13,015 nt of DNA from Baffinella frigidus (GCA_026770585.1 MU646499.1:599131-612145); one strand, 5' to 3'; shown: positions 10,681-12,919, numbered from the stretch's first letter. The notes: generated by a model from the sequence alone, not told the origin. Program-made: numbers and translations.

Positions 10681-12919
10681 TTGCACACACACACACATAT
10701 ATACACTACATGATACATACGGGCTACTCGCCTCACCGCCCGCCCGGTGCCCTCGCCCCAGGTGCGTCCAAAGTTGACGAATTTGTACCGCAGACCCGGC
10801 ATGTCAACTTGAGAATAGTCGGCCAACTCGAATAGTCGGCCAACGACGCGCGAGACCGCCCCGTCGCTCCAGGTTTTTCCTAAACCTCAACGCTTAACCA
10901 TGAATTCTAATTTCAGTCCTGCATTCTTATCCGGGGAAATTGTCGATTGCGGAGGTTGAGGTATAGGGGGGCTCTTTTGTAGGGGCACGTATAGCACCGC
11001 CCAGCTGGTGCTTGACAAGATCAATTCACCGTGCAACAACGCCTGCACCCGAAACCCGAAACCCGAAACCCGAAACCCGAAACCCCACAGGAATGCCGAC
11101 CCCCCCGCGCACCGATCGCCCCCTCTTCATCCGCAAGGCCTCCCCAGGTAAACCCCAAACCCCAAACCCCAAACCCCAAACCCCAAACCTCAGACCCCAA
11201 ACCCTAAACCCTAAACCCCAAACTCCAAACTCCAAAACCTTAACCCCAAACCCTAAACCCTAAACCCTAAACCCTAAACCCAAACCCAGGCGGTGTGAAG
11301 CAGCAGGGCGGGCCGGCTCCCCCCCCGGGGGGAAGGCCCCCTGTCAAGCCCCCTGCGCCTCCTGGGAAGCCGCCCTCCGATCCGCACGTCACCGCCAAGG
11401 TGCGTCCCTCCCCCCTCTCCGCGACCGACCTCTTCTGATGACAGGGCGATAAGGAAGCTGTTTTTTAGGGCCTTTGAGCTGTTTTGTGTGTTTGTGTATT
11501 TATGTATGTATGTATGTATGTATGTATGTATGTATATATATTACATATATATGTATATATATATGTATATATATATATGTATATATATATATATTACACA
11601 TGTATGTACCCTACACCCGTTCTGATCTTACAACGGACGGATCAACCCCAAACCCCAAAAACAGGCGGCGGAGTTCCGGCGGAGCATGATGGCGAAGGCC
11701 GCGCCTTCTCAGAACCTGGACTCGGTCCAAGAGTCGCCGCTCGGATCGCTCTTTCAGCGCCCCGACAGCACGCAGGTGCCGTGCACCCTCAACCCGAAGC
11801 CCTGCACCTTGAACACTGTGTTTTGTTCCCGCCTAGAGAGAGCCGAGAGCACTCAGGTGCGCGGCCCCGGGCACTACGATCAGGATTAGGGTCCAGGGTT
11901 TAAGGTTTAGGGTCCAGGTTTTGGGGTGTAGGTTCGTTATACACATTTATGTACTTACATATCTACACTACATGATACACACATGCCCGCGCCCCGCGCC
12001 ACTAACCCCCCTAAACCCTAAACCCCAACCCCAAACCCTAACCCTAACCCCCTCCCCTGCAGCTGTGGGAAGACGCGCGAACGATGCGGCGCGAAAACCG
12101 GTCAGACGCGGGATCCGAGATGGGAGATGACATCTCCCACGCCAACCCCAGCGGGGGCCCCGTCAACCCGCCGCGTACACCCTAAACCCTTAACCCTGAA
12201 CCCTTAACCCTTAACCCTTAACCCTTAACCCTTGACCCTTAACCCCTAACCCTAAATCCTAAATCCTAAAACCTAAACCCTTAACTGTAAACCCGAAAAC
12301 CTAAACCCTAAACCATAAACCATAAACCATAAACCCGAAACCCGAAACCCGAGAGCAGGGCGCGAGCCAGAGGCGGGGGGTGGGCAGCTCTTCCCAAATG
12401 TCGGCGTGCGCGTGCCTGAGTACAAAGCCCCGAAACCCGAAACCCGAGGGTACATACTCCGCTAGGTACATATTCCTCTACAGCCTATGTGCGAAGCCCC
12501 AAAACCCGAAACCCCAGGGTGCCACTCATCTAGGTACATATTGATCTACAGCCCAGCACGCCCACCTCTTCTCCCCGAAACCCGAAACCCACGTCTTCCC
12601 CCCGGAGCTGAGCCTCAACTGCAGGCAGGGAGCATTGTGCTGTGAAGTCGAAAACTGGCTGCCCCTCCCCATAAGCGGCTCCCCCCCCCATAACCGCCCC
12701 CCCCCTCCCCCAGCGCGACACCAAGGCAGACGTGCCAGCATACAATCCCCTGAACCCTATACCCTAAACCCTAAACCCTACACCCTAAACCCCAAACCCC
12801 AAACCCTAAACCATAAACCCCTCCCTCCAGGCGCGACAGAAAAGCGAATGCGCCAGCATACATGCCGCAGGAATCGGGGGCCCCGCCCGACGGGGGAGGC
12901 AGGCCTCCTCCTCCTGCAG
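53..12919 (+). CDS. Polycystin-1/REJ-like receptor-channel, partial, 40 exons
   Basis: One spliced gene fills the window. Forty exons join in phase to about 1,154 codons without a stop. In order the product shows REJ-type segments (about residues 1-350), a glycosylated membrane-proximal region (350-680), a GPS motif (about 688-725, cleavage tripeptide HLT), TM1 (about 754-769), a basic cytosolic stretch, an EHIIGGIFF...RPRRLT segment before TM2 (866-883), TM3 (896-918, with a central FPIGLIF), and a Pro/Arg-rich cytosolic loop (936-1154). Animal proteins with this order (polycystin-1, PKDREJ, PKD1L) are large ciliary or gamete membrane proteins that pair with TRPP channels; a Ca2+-linked sensory role here is inference. 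The PLAT domain that animal polycystin-1 has after TM1 does not fit in the 97-residue gap. The start, signal peptide, TM4 onward and stop lie outside the window. The family call rests on motif order read by eye; another REJ-GPS membrane protein is the alternative. Confidence 0.8.
138..237 (+). other. Intron 1, no repeat seen
   Basis: 100 nt of ordinary mixed sequence between GTTGAT and GAACAG. No telomere-like units. Confidence 0.65.
238..320 (+). CDS. Exon 2: extracellular REJ region
   Basis: Acceptor GAACAG, donor GTAAGC at 321 (phase 2). Encodes VRATDAVVPAAF followed by a beta-strand-like TTLVIDTSLITLT. The phase agrees with both neighbours. Confidence 0.75.
321..560 (+). other. Intron 2, AT-rich with a short heptamer patch
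   Basis: Donor GTAAGC. The first half is AT-rich; 498-535 holds a few CCCTAAA/CCCGAAA units. AAAATTACTACAC at 374-386 is the exact reverse complement of 692-704 in intron 3. Confidence 0.6.
561..627 (+). CDS. Exon 3: REJ GG-x-R strand
   Basis: Acceptor ACGCAG, donor GTACCC at 628. Reads SIVGGSRAAAISETTRLRV. A GG-x-R turn followed by an alternating hydrophobic strand is typical of the start of a REJ/PKD-like repeat. Enters at phase 2 and leaves at phase 0. Confidence 0.75.
721..745. repeat. Perfect hairpin in intron 3
   Basis: TGTCCGCCCG and CGGGCGGACA form a 10-bp stem with a five-base loop GTTTT. It lies in intron 3 (628-876), which has no heptamer array. Confidence 0.8.
877..1032 (+). CDS. 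Exon 4: REJ Y-x-W-x-C core
   Basis: Acceptor TTCGCAG. The 52 codons contain LTYEWGCTPAPC, the Tyr-x-Trp-x-Cys plus second Cys seen in REJ domains, then LPANLLVPAAYRISVK. Donor is AAG|GTCTAC at 1033. The last 14 exon bases plus GTCT are repeated at 1141-1158 inside the next intron. A longer exon ending near 1047 (GTAAAG) is less likely, because joining AAG to exon 5 continues the strand. Confidence 0.78.
1141..1158 (+). repeat. Copy of exon 4 donor boundary
   Basis: Identical over 18 bases to 1019-1036, which spans the end of exon 4 and the first four intron bases. It lies inside intron 4, which is mixed sequence with an imperfect C8/G8 inverted repeat (about 1071-1140) and a GGT/TTG run near 1265-1285. 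Confidence 0.85.
1319..1333 (+). repeat. Copy of exon 5 acceptor boundary
   Basis: CAGGTGTCGGCGCAG is identical to 1417-1431, the acceptor CAG and first 12 bases of exon 5. Confidence 0.82.
1420..1506 (+). CDS. Exon 5: REJ strand continuing exon 4
   Basis: Acceptor GAGCAG, donor GTTCTA at 1507, phase 0 on both sides. Reads VSAQIGLVFFEETTSVVI and a following HLTPGAQPATQ. Joined to exon 4 it gives YRISVK-VSAQ, a continuous beta-strand pattern. Its first 12 bases plus CAG also occur at 1319-1333, and its middle recurs at 1644-1665. Confidence 0.75.
1573..1618. repeat. Short dispersed element with inverted ends, copy 1
   Basis: AAGTTGAC at 1577 and GTCAACTT at 1610 bracket about 25 bases containing TGTACCGC. 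A close relative lies at 10767-10811 in another intron. Confidence 0.7.
1644..1665 (+). repeat. Diverged copy of exon 5 interior
   Basis: Matches 1465-1486 at 20 of 22 bases. Lies in intron 5 (1507-1925), which has no heptamer array; a G-rich patch with TTTAGGG and GGGTTAGGG motifs is at 1689-1723. Confidence 0.7.
1926..2014 (+). CDS. Exon 6: extracellular segment
   Basis: Acceptor AAACAG, donor GTAAAA at 2015 (phase 2). Reads VTGPLGKYINSADDVALF then ADPAIYVDTAY. No motif recognised. The donor sits in register with the first CCCAAAC heptamers of the next intron. Confidence 0.72.
2016..2170 (+). repeat. Telomere-like array in intron 6
   Basis: Degenerate CCCTAAA, CCCCAAA and CCCTGAG units from the donor onward. 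Confidence 0.85.
2179..2223 (+). repeat. Decayed copy of exon 7 acceptor boundary
   Basis: CTAGG-x-ACC...ACAAATTGCGGGGGG aligns with CTAGGTACC...GCAAATCGCGGGGGG at 2287-2319, with several mismatches. Confidence 0.55.
2291..2377 (+). CDS. Exon 7: REJ 'W-x-x-x-G' strand
   Basis: Acceptor GCTAG, donor GTTCCT at 2378 (phase 2). Reads YLWRQIAGGNSLTKLKL, like the 'Y.W.Q..G' strand of REJ modules, then STATGVFGDTLG. The intron start GTTCCT is repeated as the start of exon 8. Confidence 0.72.
2381..2472 (+). repeat. Telomere-like array in intron 7 (ACCATAA, CCCGAAA)
   Basis: A run of ACCATAA units (about 2398-2437) followed by CCCGAAA units up to the acceptor. The whole intron is repeat. Confidence 0.88.
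2475..2507 (+). CDS. Exon 8: 33-nt exon
   Basis: Acceptor AACCAG, donor GTAAAC at 2508. Encodes FLSRTLTEGQ and the first two bases of a Met codon. Phase 2 on both sides makes it the only exon that joins exon 7 to exon 9 in frame, giving LTEGQMYRFRVE. Confidence 0.72.
2509..2606 (+). repeat. Telomere-like array in intron 8 (CCCAAAA)
   Basis: About nine near-perfect CCCAAAA units at 2514-2578, then CCCGAAA. Starts inside the donor GTAAACCCC. Confidence 0.88.
2629..2821 (+). CDS. Exon 9: REJ core, longest exon
   Basis: Acceptor GAACCAG, donor GTCCGC at 2822 (phase 0). Contains YRFRVEISSTSGVGFAEL, then PSSGYLSVSPRAGLAV and LPLSFE. The 'P..G...V.P..G.A..T.F' and 'LPL.F.F' patterns are the strongest REJ signature in the window. 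Confidence 0.85.
2836..3000 (+). repeat. Telomere-like array in intron 9
   Basis: Mostly canonical CCCTAAA with some CCCCAAA and CCCTACA units. Confidence 0.88.
3019..3168 (+). CDS. Exon 10: REJ continuation
   Basis: Acceptor GGTACAG, donor GTCATC at 3169, phase 0. Starts FWYALDTGSL, which completes LPLSFE-FW from exon 9, and later reads RQFLMVRMPNVDPVYSNAT with an NAT sequon. The intron start GTCATCAA resembles the exon 11 start GTAATCAA. Confidence 0.82.
3174..3358 (+). repeat. Telomere-like array in intron 10
   Basis: CCCTAAA, CCCTGAA and CCCGAAA units with ACACTAA variants. Confidence 0.85.
3363..3434 (+). CDS. Exon 11: extracellular segment, GC donor
   Basis: Acceptor AAGCAG. Reads VINSAGCEVRRAQRVKLEW then PPIPQ. 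There is no GT near the end; CCGCAG|GCATCC at 3435 gives the phase 0 needed by exon 12, so a GC donor is inferred. Confidence 0.6.
3441..3660 (+). repeat. Telomere-like array in intron 11
   Basis: CCCTAAT, CCCCAAA and AACCCAA (hexamer-like near 3600-3630) units; more degenerate than most. Confidence 0.8.
3660..3713 (+). repeat. Copy of exon 12 acceptor boundary
   Basis: Matches 3856-3909 at 53 of 54 bases, including acceptor CAACACAG. A tandem GGCGTGGCCTCTGAA pair follows at about 3718-3748. Confidence 0.88.
3880..3942 (+). CDS. Exon 12: helical extracellular segment
   Basis: Acceptor CAACACAG, donor GTCCTA at 3943, phase 0. Reads ASAGQMQALINEASDMQAF, predicted helical. The acceptor and first 30 exon bases have a 53/54 identical copy at 3660-3713. 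The downstream copy is chosen because its frame runs on to a good donor. Confidence 0.7.
3948..4178 (+). repeat. Telomere-like array in intron 12 with ACTAAAA block
   Basis: CCCTACA and CCCTAAA units; 4029-4075 is a homogeneous run of ACTAAAA heptamers. Confidence 0.87.
4185..4226 (+). CDS. Exon 13: helical segment, GC donor
   Basis: Acceptor GGACCAG. Reads VVMLTNVLTSLLDT. No GT donor exists near the end. ACG|GCACTC at 4227 keeps phase 0, and the same GCACTCGCCC starts exon 14, so the true cut is ambiguous only within that repeat. Confidence 0.62.
4227..4372 (+). repeat. Intron 13: array flanked by GCACTCGCCC
   Basis: Begins GCACTCGCCC, and the same ten bases begin exon 14 at 4373. Between them are ten or so CCCCAAA units (4234-4303) and CCCTAAA/CATAAA variants. 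Confidence 0.8.
4373..4427 (+). CDS. Exon 14: extracellular segment
   Basis: Acceptor AAGCAG, donor GTGCGT at 4428 (phase 1). Reads ALAPTRRATLATPPCANA. The donor boundary CGCGAATGCAGG is repeated at 4461-4472. Confidence 0.7.
4448..4488 (+). repeat. 26-bp tandem repeat copying exon 14 donor
   Basis: CATTTGTCGGTTTCG occurs at 4448 and 4474. Between them CGCGAATGCAGG (4461-4472) repeats the exon 14 end and first intron base (4417-4428). Confidence 0.75.
4544..4596 (+). repeat. Dispersed element 'TATCCGTCGGTTAATGGGGG', copy 1
   Basis: TATCCGTCGGTTAATGGGGG, then a tandem ACCTCGTGACC. Related copies lie at 6288-6335 (same strand) and 6527-6576 (opposite strand). Confidence 0.82.
4633..4730 (+). 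CDS. Exon 15: extracellular helical segment
   Basis: Acceptor CTGCAG, donor GTCTCA at 4731. Enters at phase 1 to give GGSCDNDVSRAFVLGQIQ then KALRAIVPKGTESSM. Cys pairs with none in the same exon. Confidence 0.75.
4735..4960 (+). repeat. Telomere-like array in intron 15
   Basis: CCCTAAA, CCCTGAA, CCTTAAA and CCCCAAA units filling the intron. Confidence 0.87.
4971..5024 (+). CDS. Exon 16: segment with NRS sequon
   Basis: Acceptor ACACCAG, donor GTGCGT at 5025, phase 0. Reads VSNAVRGAITPFVNRSTQ, with one N-glycosylation sequon consistent with an extracellular position. Confidence 0.75.
5033..5240 (+). repeat. Telomere-like array in intron 16
   Basis: CCCTGAA and ACACTAA blocks, with a longer repeat of about 50 bases (CCCTGATCCCTAAAACCCC) occurring twice at about 5115 and 5152. 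Confidence 0.84.
5248..5311 (+). CDS. Exon 17: segment with NGS sequon
   Basis: Acceptor CCGCAG, donor GTGCAC at 5312 (phase 1). Reads DAALALNSEILFASTNPVNG then S. Sequon NGS at its end. Confidence 0.75.
5319..5392 (+). repeat. 20-bp tandem repeat in intron 17
   Basis: Four units of CCTCTTCAATAAACCCGTAG type, increasingly diverged. 5400-5480 is C/A-rich and only loosely telomere-like. Confidence 0.82.
5487..5584 (+). CDS. Exon 18: segment with NAS sequon, GC donor
   Basis: Acceptor CAACAG, phase 1 in. Reads GLNDLAVAGLVGTFSELLN then ASQRAVDGGALTHQ. CACCAG|GCACCC at 5585 is the only cut that restores phase 0 for exon 19, so a GC donor is inferred; an in-frame TAA follows at 5597. Confidence 0.68.
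5592..5706 (+). repeat. Telomere-like array in intron 18
   Basis: CCCCAAA, CCCTGAA, then eight canonical CCCTAAA units. Confidence 0.88.
5718..5816 (+). repeat. Minisatellite ACGCGGACGTGACC in intron 18
   Basis: Units of about 30 bases containing CACACGCGGACGTGACC. A related block is in intron 29 (8945-9077), and an inverted piece is at 6013-6040. Confidence 0.8.
5830..5907 (+). CDS. Exon 19: extracellular helical segment
   Basis: Acceptor GGAACAG, donor GTCTGC at 5908, phase 0. Reads DKVAGAIDVDAANMVAFL then LTTVFPGQ. The last 30 exon bases and 9 intron bases recur exactly at 6059-6097. Confidence 0.75.
6013..6040 (-). repeat. Inverted piece of the intron 18/29 minisatellite
   Basis: Reverse complement reads GCGGACGCGACCGCGTGTCC, matching the unit at 5737 and 8965. 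Confidence 0.65.
6059..6097 (+). repeat. Copy of exon 19 donor boundary
   Basis: Identical over 39 bases to 5878-5916: the last 30 bases of exon 19 plus GTCTGCCCA. Confidence 0.9.
6098..6147 (+). repeat. ACACCAA heptamer array in intron 19
   Basis: Homogeneous ACACCAA units directly after the copied donor. Confidence 0.85.
6221..6255 (+). repeat. Copy of exon 20 acceptor boundary
   Basis: Identical over 35 bases to 6354-6388: CAG plus the first 32 bases of exon 20. Its own open frame ends at a weak GTGCGC (6273), and the phase does not fit exon 21, so it is called a pseudo-exon. Confidence 0.88.
6288..6335 (+). repeat. Dispersed element 'TATCCGTCGGTTAATGGGGG', copy 2
   Basis: Same strand as the 4544 copy, ends ACCTCGTGACCACCTCGTGA. 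Lies 22 bases upstream of exon 20. Confidence 0.82.
6357..6449 (+). CDS. Exon 20: segment with NWT sequon
   Basis: Acceptor CACACAG, donor GTACGC at 6450, phase 0 both sides (93 nt, so skipping would keep frame). Reads NPKASASDHMSVMLARAR then LGSTNWTAPASKR. Its acceptor and first 32 bases recur exactly at 6221-6255. It lies between inverted copies of a roughly 50-bp element. Confidence 0.72.
6527..6576 (-). repeat. Dispersed element, inverted copy 3
   Basis: Reverse complement begins TATCCGCGGTTAATGGGGGC and contains GTGACCACCTCGTGACC. Lies 78 bases after exon 20. A second CCGCGGATAGCG follows at 6590. Confidence 0.8.
6705..6761 (+). CDS. Exon 21: extracellular segment, GC donor
   Basis: Acceptor TCCGCAG. 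Reads VVPTVGAGVDARSNIFLPQ. CCGCAG|GCTCTA at 6762 gives phase 0; no GT donor is present. GCT also begins exon 22. Confidence 0.65.
6764..6948 (+). repeat. Telomere-like array in intron 21
   Basis: CCCTGAA, AACCTAA, CCCTAAA and CCCCAAA units. Intron 20 (6450-6704) has only two CCCGAAA units near 6630. Confidence 0.87.
6955..7026 (+). CDS. Exon 22: GAIN-like strand
   Basis: Acceptor AAGCAG, donor GTGCGC at 7027, phase 0. Reads AGLPNLEGGDVVSVDVVF then VQWDTQ, an alternating hydrophobic strand as expected in the GPS-proximal beta region. Confidence 0.75.
7075..7168 (+). repeat. Telomere-like array in intron 22 (ACACCAA)
   Basis: CCCCAAA units, then nine or so ACACCAA heptamers (about 7101-7161). 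Confidence 0.88.
7184..7264 (+). CDS. Exon 23: GAIN-like strand, two sequons
   Basis: Acceptor TGGCAG, donor GTGCAC at 7265, phase 0. Reads VHPRGGKTLGSDTVTVNLTA then EYANGSK, with NLT and NGS sequons. Confidence 0.75.
7268..7440 (+). repeat. Telomere-like array in intron 23
   Basis: CCCCAAA and CCCTAAA units right up to acceptor AAACCAG. Confidence 0.88.
7443..7520 (+). CDS. Exon 24: GAIN-like strand
   Basis: Acceptor AAACCAG formed from a telomere-like heptamer; donor GTCTGT at 7521, phase 0. Reads VQQTYLEQPVVVTLAQ then ETPEAGLSVQ. Its PEAGL codons hold the 14-bp core CCCGAGGCGGGCCT of the minisatellite in introns 24 and 27. Confidence 0.75.
7527..7610 (+). repeat. CCTGAGGCGGGCCTATCT minisatellite, intron 24
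   Basis: Four units of 20-22 bases. The core matches CCCGAGGCGGGCCT at 7497-7510 inside exon 24. Confidence 0.85.
7676..7767 (+). CDS. Exon 25: first half of GPS motif
   Basis: Acceptor GTGCAG. Reads VRGSDTLDQCLYWDASKG, then NFESRGAIVSELS. 'C-x-Y-W-D' is the canonical start of a GPS motif. Donor GTTCAA at 7768 (phase 2) is the only nearby site that keeps exon 26 open. Confidence 0.85.
7771..7936 (+). repeat. Telomere-like array in intron 25 (ACCACAA)
   Basis: Seven or so ACCACAA heptamers (7781-7836), then CCCCAAA and CCCTAAA units. Confidence 0.87.
7939..7987 (+). CDS. Exon 26: GPS cleavage site
   Basis: Acceptor AATCCAG, donor GTGCTC at 7988. Reads YTHVSCESYHLTDFAS. Cys-x-x-x-His-Leu-Thr-x-Phe matches the GPS motif; in adhesion receptors and polycystin-1, self-cleavage occurs between Leu and Thr, and all three residues are present. 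Phase 2 in, phase 0 out. Confidence 0.88.
7993..8158 (+). repeat. Intron 26: CCCTAAA then AT-rich AATAAT block
   Basis: Nine canonical CCCTAAA units to about 8057, then an AT-rich tract of ATAATAAATGA type to about 8115, then decayed heptamers. Confidence 0.85.
8163..8222 (+). CDS. Exon 27: stalk between GPS and TM1
   Basis: Acceptor AATCAG, donor GTCTGT at 8223, phase 0. Reads VLEKSFGDLDDVLVFEDLSQ. Starts with GTGCTC, the same six bases that begin the preceding intron. Confidence 0.75.
8232..8408 (+). repeat. CCCGAGGCGGGCCTATCT minisatellite, intron 27
   Basis: Six units, some widely spaced. Intron 27 begins GTCTGTCCC, as does intron 24. TTACGCGCGTGG occurs at about 8442 and 8479, the second just before the exon 28 acceptor. 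Confidence 0.83.
8494..8563 (+). CDS. Exon 28: TM1
   Basis: Acceptor GTGGCAG, donor GTGCGC at 8564 (phase 1). Reads FDKWTPERFLALFACASLLF then IYW: a hydrophobic helix from about residue 754. This is the first membrane segment after the GPS, as in polycystin-1. Confidence 0.82.
8573..8845 (+). repeat. Intron 28: ACACCAA array and CTCACCCC-type repeats
   Basis: About nine ACACCAA heptamers (8602-8668), CCCCAAA/CCCAAAA, then C/A-rich repeats with CCCCTCACCACTCACC. Confidence 0.85.
8849..8943 (+). CDS. Exon 29: TM1 end and basic cytosolic start
   Basis: Acceptor TGACCAG, donor GTCCGT at 8944. Phase 1 in gives SGVWVGRRADLRALGDLSL then RIKHRDASRLGGE. Arg/Lys after TM1 fits a cytosolic side. A different frame is also open here but does not match the phases. 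Confidence 0.75.
8945..9077 (+). repeat. Minisatellite ACGCGGACGTGACC in intron 29
   Basis: Starts GTCCACCAGGGGGACGCGAC, nearly the same as 5718. Three to four units of about 30 bases, ending TGTCTGACAC as at 5803-5812. Confidence 0.82.
9094..9176 (+). CDS. Exon 30: cytosolic helix
   Basis: Acceptor AAACAG, donor GTCAAA at 9177 (phase 2). Reads VVRSSEEEMRARDYVMIK then AILKHRMAS, charged and helical. The donor boundary recurs at 9234-9257 (21 of 24 bases). Confidence 0.75.
9234..9257 (+). repeat. Diverged copy of exon 30 donor boundary
   Basis: Matches 9155-9178 at 21 of 24 bases, including the GGT of the donor. The rest of intron 30 is mixed sequence with a few heptamers at 9180-9210. Confidence 0.72.
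9392..9503 (+). CDS. Exon 31: conserved pre-TM2 segment
   Basis: Acceptor CGATAG, donor GTCCGC at 9504. Reads YKSWRIQTLHLLKTEHIIGG, then IFFRPVFNAYTRPRRLT. The 'EH..-x-F-x-RP-x-R-LT' pattern just before TM2 is characteristic of polycystin-1-like proteins. Confidence 0.82.
9508..9750 (+). repeat. Telomere-like array in intron 31
   Basis: CCCGAAA, CCCTAAA, CCCCAAA and CCCTGAA blocks, grading into TCCTGAA and GATGAAT near the acceptor. Confidence 0.87.
9764..9854 (+). CDS. Exon 32: TM2
   Basis: Acceptor TCGCAG, donor GTGCCT at 9855 (phase 1). Reads VLFVIFLGNITLNTLFIG, a membrane helix, then RGGFGLDAQVAA. The 'L.N...N.LF' pattern resembles polycystin TM2. Confidence 0.82.
9885..9940 (+). repeat. 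GATA-rich microsatellite in intron 32
   Basis: ATAGATAGATG-type repeat. Intron 32 (9855-10223) is otherwise AT-rich with ordinary sequence, then a pyrimidine tract. Confidence 0.75.
10157..10221 (+). repeat. CTCTCC polypyrimidine tract before exon 33
   Basis: About 65 bases of C/T, mainly CTCCCT units, ending in CAG. By far the longest polypyrimidine tract before any acceptor here. Confidence 0.85.
10224..10342 (+). CDS. Exon 33: TM3 and basic cytosolic flank
   Basis: Acceptor CCCTCAG after a long polypyrimidine tract, donor GTATCA at 10343. Reads GIVAAIVMFPIGLIFSAAFR, a membrane helix with a central Pro, then MHRRRRVRRVQ, which fixes the C-terminal side as cytosolic. Confidence 0.85.
10363..10475 (+). 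repeat. GACAGCCGTCTATTCCTCTG tandem repeat, intron 33
   Basis: Three units of about 22 bases, then three shorter GACCGGGCTATT-type units. Confidence 0.8.
10498..10615 (+). CDS. Exon 34: start of proline-rich loop
   Basis: Acceptor CCACAG, donor GTTTTT at 10616 (phase 1). Reads ESVVVRGALDILSKPPPPKN, then a Pro-rich tail ending PPGALAP. The last 41 exon bases and GT are repeated at 10721-10763. Confidence 0.72.
10627..10710 (+). repeat. (TA)n and (CA)n microsatellites in intron 34
   Basis: About 23 TA units, then CA units, then TACACTACATGATACA (also at 11964). Confidence 0.9.
10721..10763 (+). repeat. Copy of exon 34 donor boundary
   Basis: Matches 10575-10617 at 40 of 43 bases, donor GT included. 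A further 15-base piece TCGCTCCAGGTTTTT of the same junction is at 10864-10878. Confidence 0.85.
10767..10811. repeat. Short dispersed element with inverted ends, copy 2
   Basis: AAGTTGAC at 10771 and GTCAACTT at 10803, inner TTGTACCGC; about 85 percent like 1577-1617. Confidence 0.72.
11046..11085 (+). repeat. CCCGAAA heptamers before exon 35
   Basis: Five uniform CCCGAAA units ending in CCCCACAG. The earlier part of intron 34 (10880-11040) is mixed sequence with no gene seen. Confidence 0.85.
11091..11147 (+). CDS. Exon 35: proline-rich loop
   Basis: Acceptor CCCACAG, donor GTAAAC at 11148, phase 1 both sides. Reads GMPTPPRTDRPLFIRKASP. The donor runs straight into CCCCAAA heptamers. Confidence 0.7.
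11150..11287 (+). repeat. Telomere-like array in intron 35
   Basis: CCCCAAA then CCCTAAA units filling the intron from donor GTAAACCCC to acceptor AACCCAG. Confidence 0.88.
11290..11399 (+). CDS. Exon 36: proline-rich loop
   Basis: Acceptor AACCCAG, donor GTGCGT at 11400 (phase 0). Reads GGVKQQGGPAPPPGGRPPV, then KPPAPPGKPPSDPHVTAK. Low-complexity and probably disordered; possible SH3-type ligand. Confidence 0.72.
11490..11605 (+). repeat. GTAT/TATA microsatellite in intron 36
   Basis: GTAT units, then (TA)n interrupted by G. Heptamers are limited to a CCCCAAA pair at 11646-11660. Confidence 0.87.
11665..11775 (+). CDS. Exon 37: cytosolic loop
   Basis: Acceptor AAACAG, donor GTGCCG at 11776, phase 0. 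Reads AAEFRRSMMAKAAPSQNLD, then SVQESPLGSLFQRPDSTQ. Its last 14 bases plus GTGC recur, 16 of 18, at 11843-11860. Confidence 0.72.
11839..11856 (+). CDS. Possible 18-nt microexon (optional)
   Basis: Between CTAGAG and GTGCGC lie six codons reading RAESTQ, in phase 0 with exons 37 and 39. It lies inside a diverged copy of the exon 37 end, so it is either an optional microexon or a decaying copy. It is not counted in the 40-exon total. Confidence 0.25.
11885..11934 (-). repeat. Inverted telomere-like patch in intron 37
   Basis: GATTAGGG, GGTTTAAGG, GTTTAGGG on the + strand. It is the only clear G-rich array on the coding strand. Confidence 0.8.
12005..12056 (+). repeat. Telomere-like array in intron 37
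   Basis: CCCTAAA, CCCCAAA and hexamer-like CCCTAA units just before the exon 38 acceptor. Confidence 0.84.
12063..12174 (+). CDS. Exon 38: cytosolic loop
   Basis: Acceptor CCCTGCAG after a short pyrimidine tract, donor GTACAC at 12175 (phase 1). Reads LWEDARTMRRENRSDAGSEM, then GDDISHANPSGGPVNPP. Charged and polar, no domain recognised. Confidence 0.72.
12178..12355 (+). repeat. Telomere-like array in intron 38
   Basis: Blocks of CCCTTAA (12188-12245), CCTAAAT, ACCATAA and CCCGAAA. Confidence 0.88.
12359..12419 (+). CDS. Exon 39: cytosolic loop
   Basis: Acceptor GAGCAG, donor GTACAA at 12420 (phase 2). Reads RREPEAGGGQLFPNVGVRVP. The donor is inferred from the phase match to the exon at 12831; another donor farther on cannot be ruled out. 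Confidence 0.6.
12423..12560 (+). repeat. 69-bp tandem duplication in intron 39
   Basis: Two units that each contain AAGCCCC, a few CCCGAAA heptamers, and CTAGGTACATATT. Confidence 0.78.
12711..12750 (+). repeat. Diverged copy of exon 40 acceptor boundary
   Basis: CAGCGCGACA...GCCAGCATACA parallels 12828-12863 but lacks one G at the junction. Preceded by long C runs (12681-12711). Confidence 0.7.
12750..12820 (+). repeat. Telomere-like array at end of intron 39
   Basis: CCCTAAA and CCCCAAA units. Confidence 0.86.
12831..12919 (+). CDS. Exon 40: last exon in window
   Basis: Acceptor CCTCCAG, donor GTGCGC at 12920 (phase 1). Reads ERDRKANAPAYMPQESGAPP, then DGGGRPPPPA. A diverged copy of its start lies at 12711-12750. 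The gene continues past the window. Confidence 0.65.

Noticed and set aside
10440-10835. Protein spanning the (TA)n tract
   Set aside because: Open frames through the TA microsatellite encode IYIYIY runs. Exon 34 ends at 10615 and the rest is intron.
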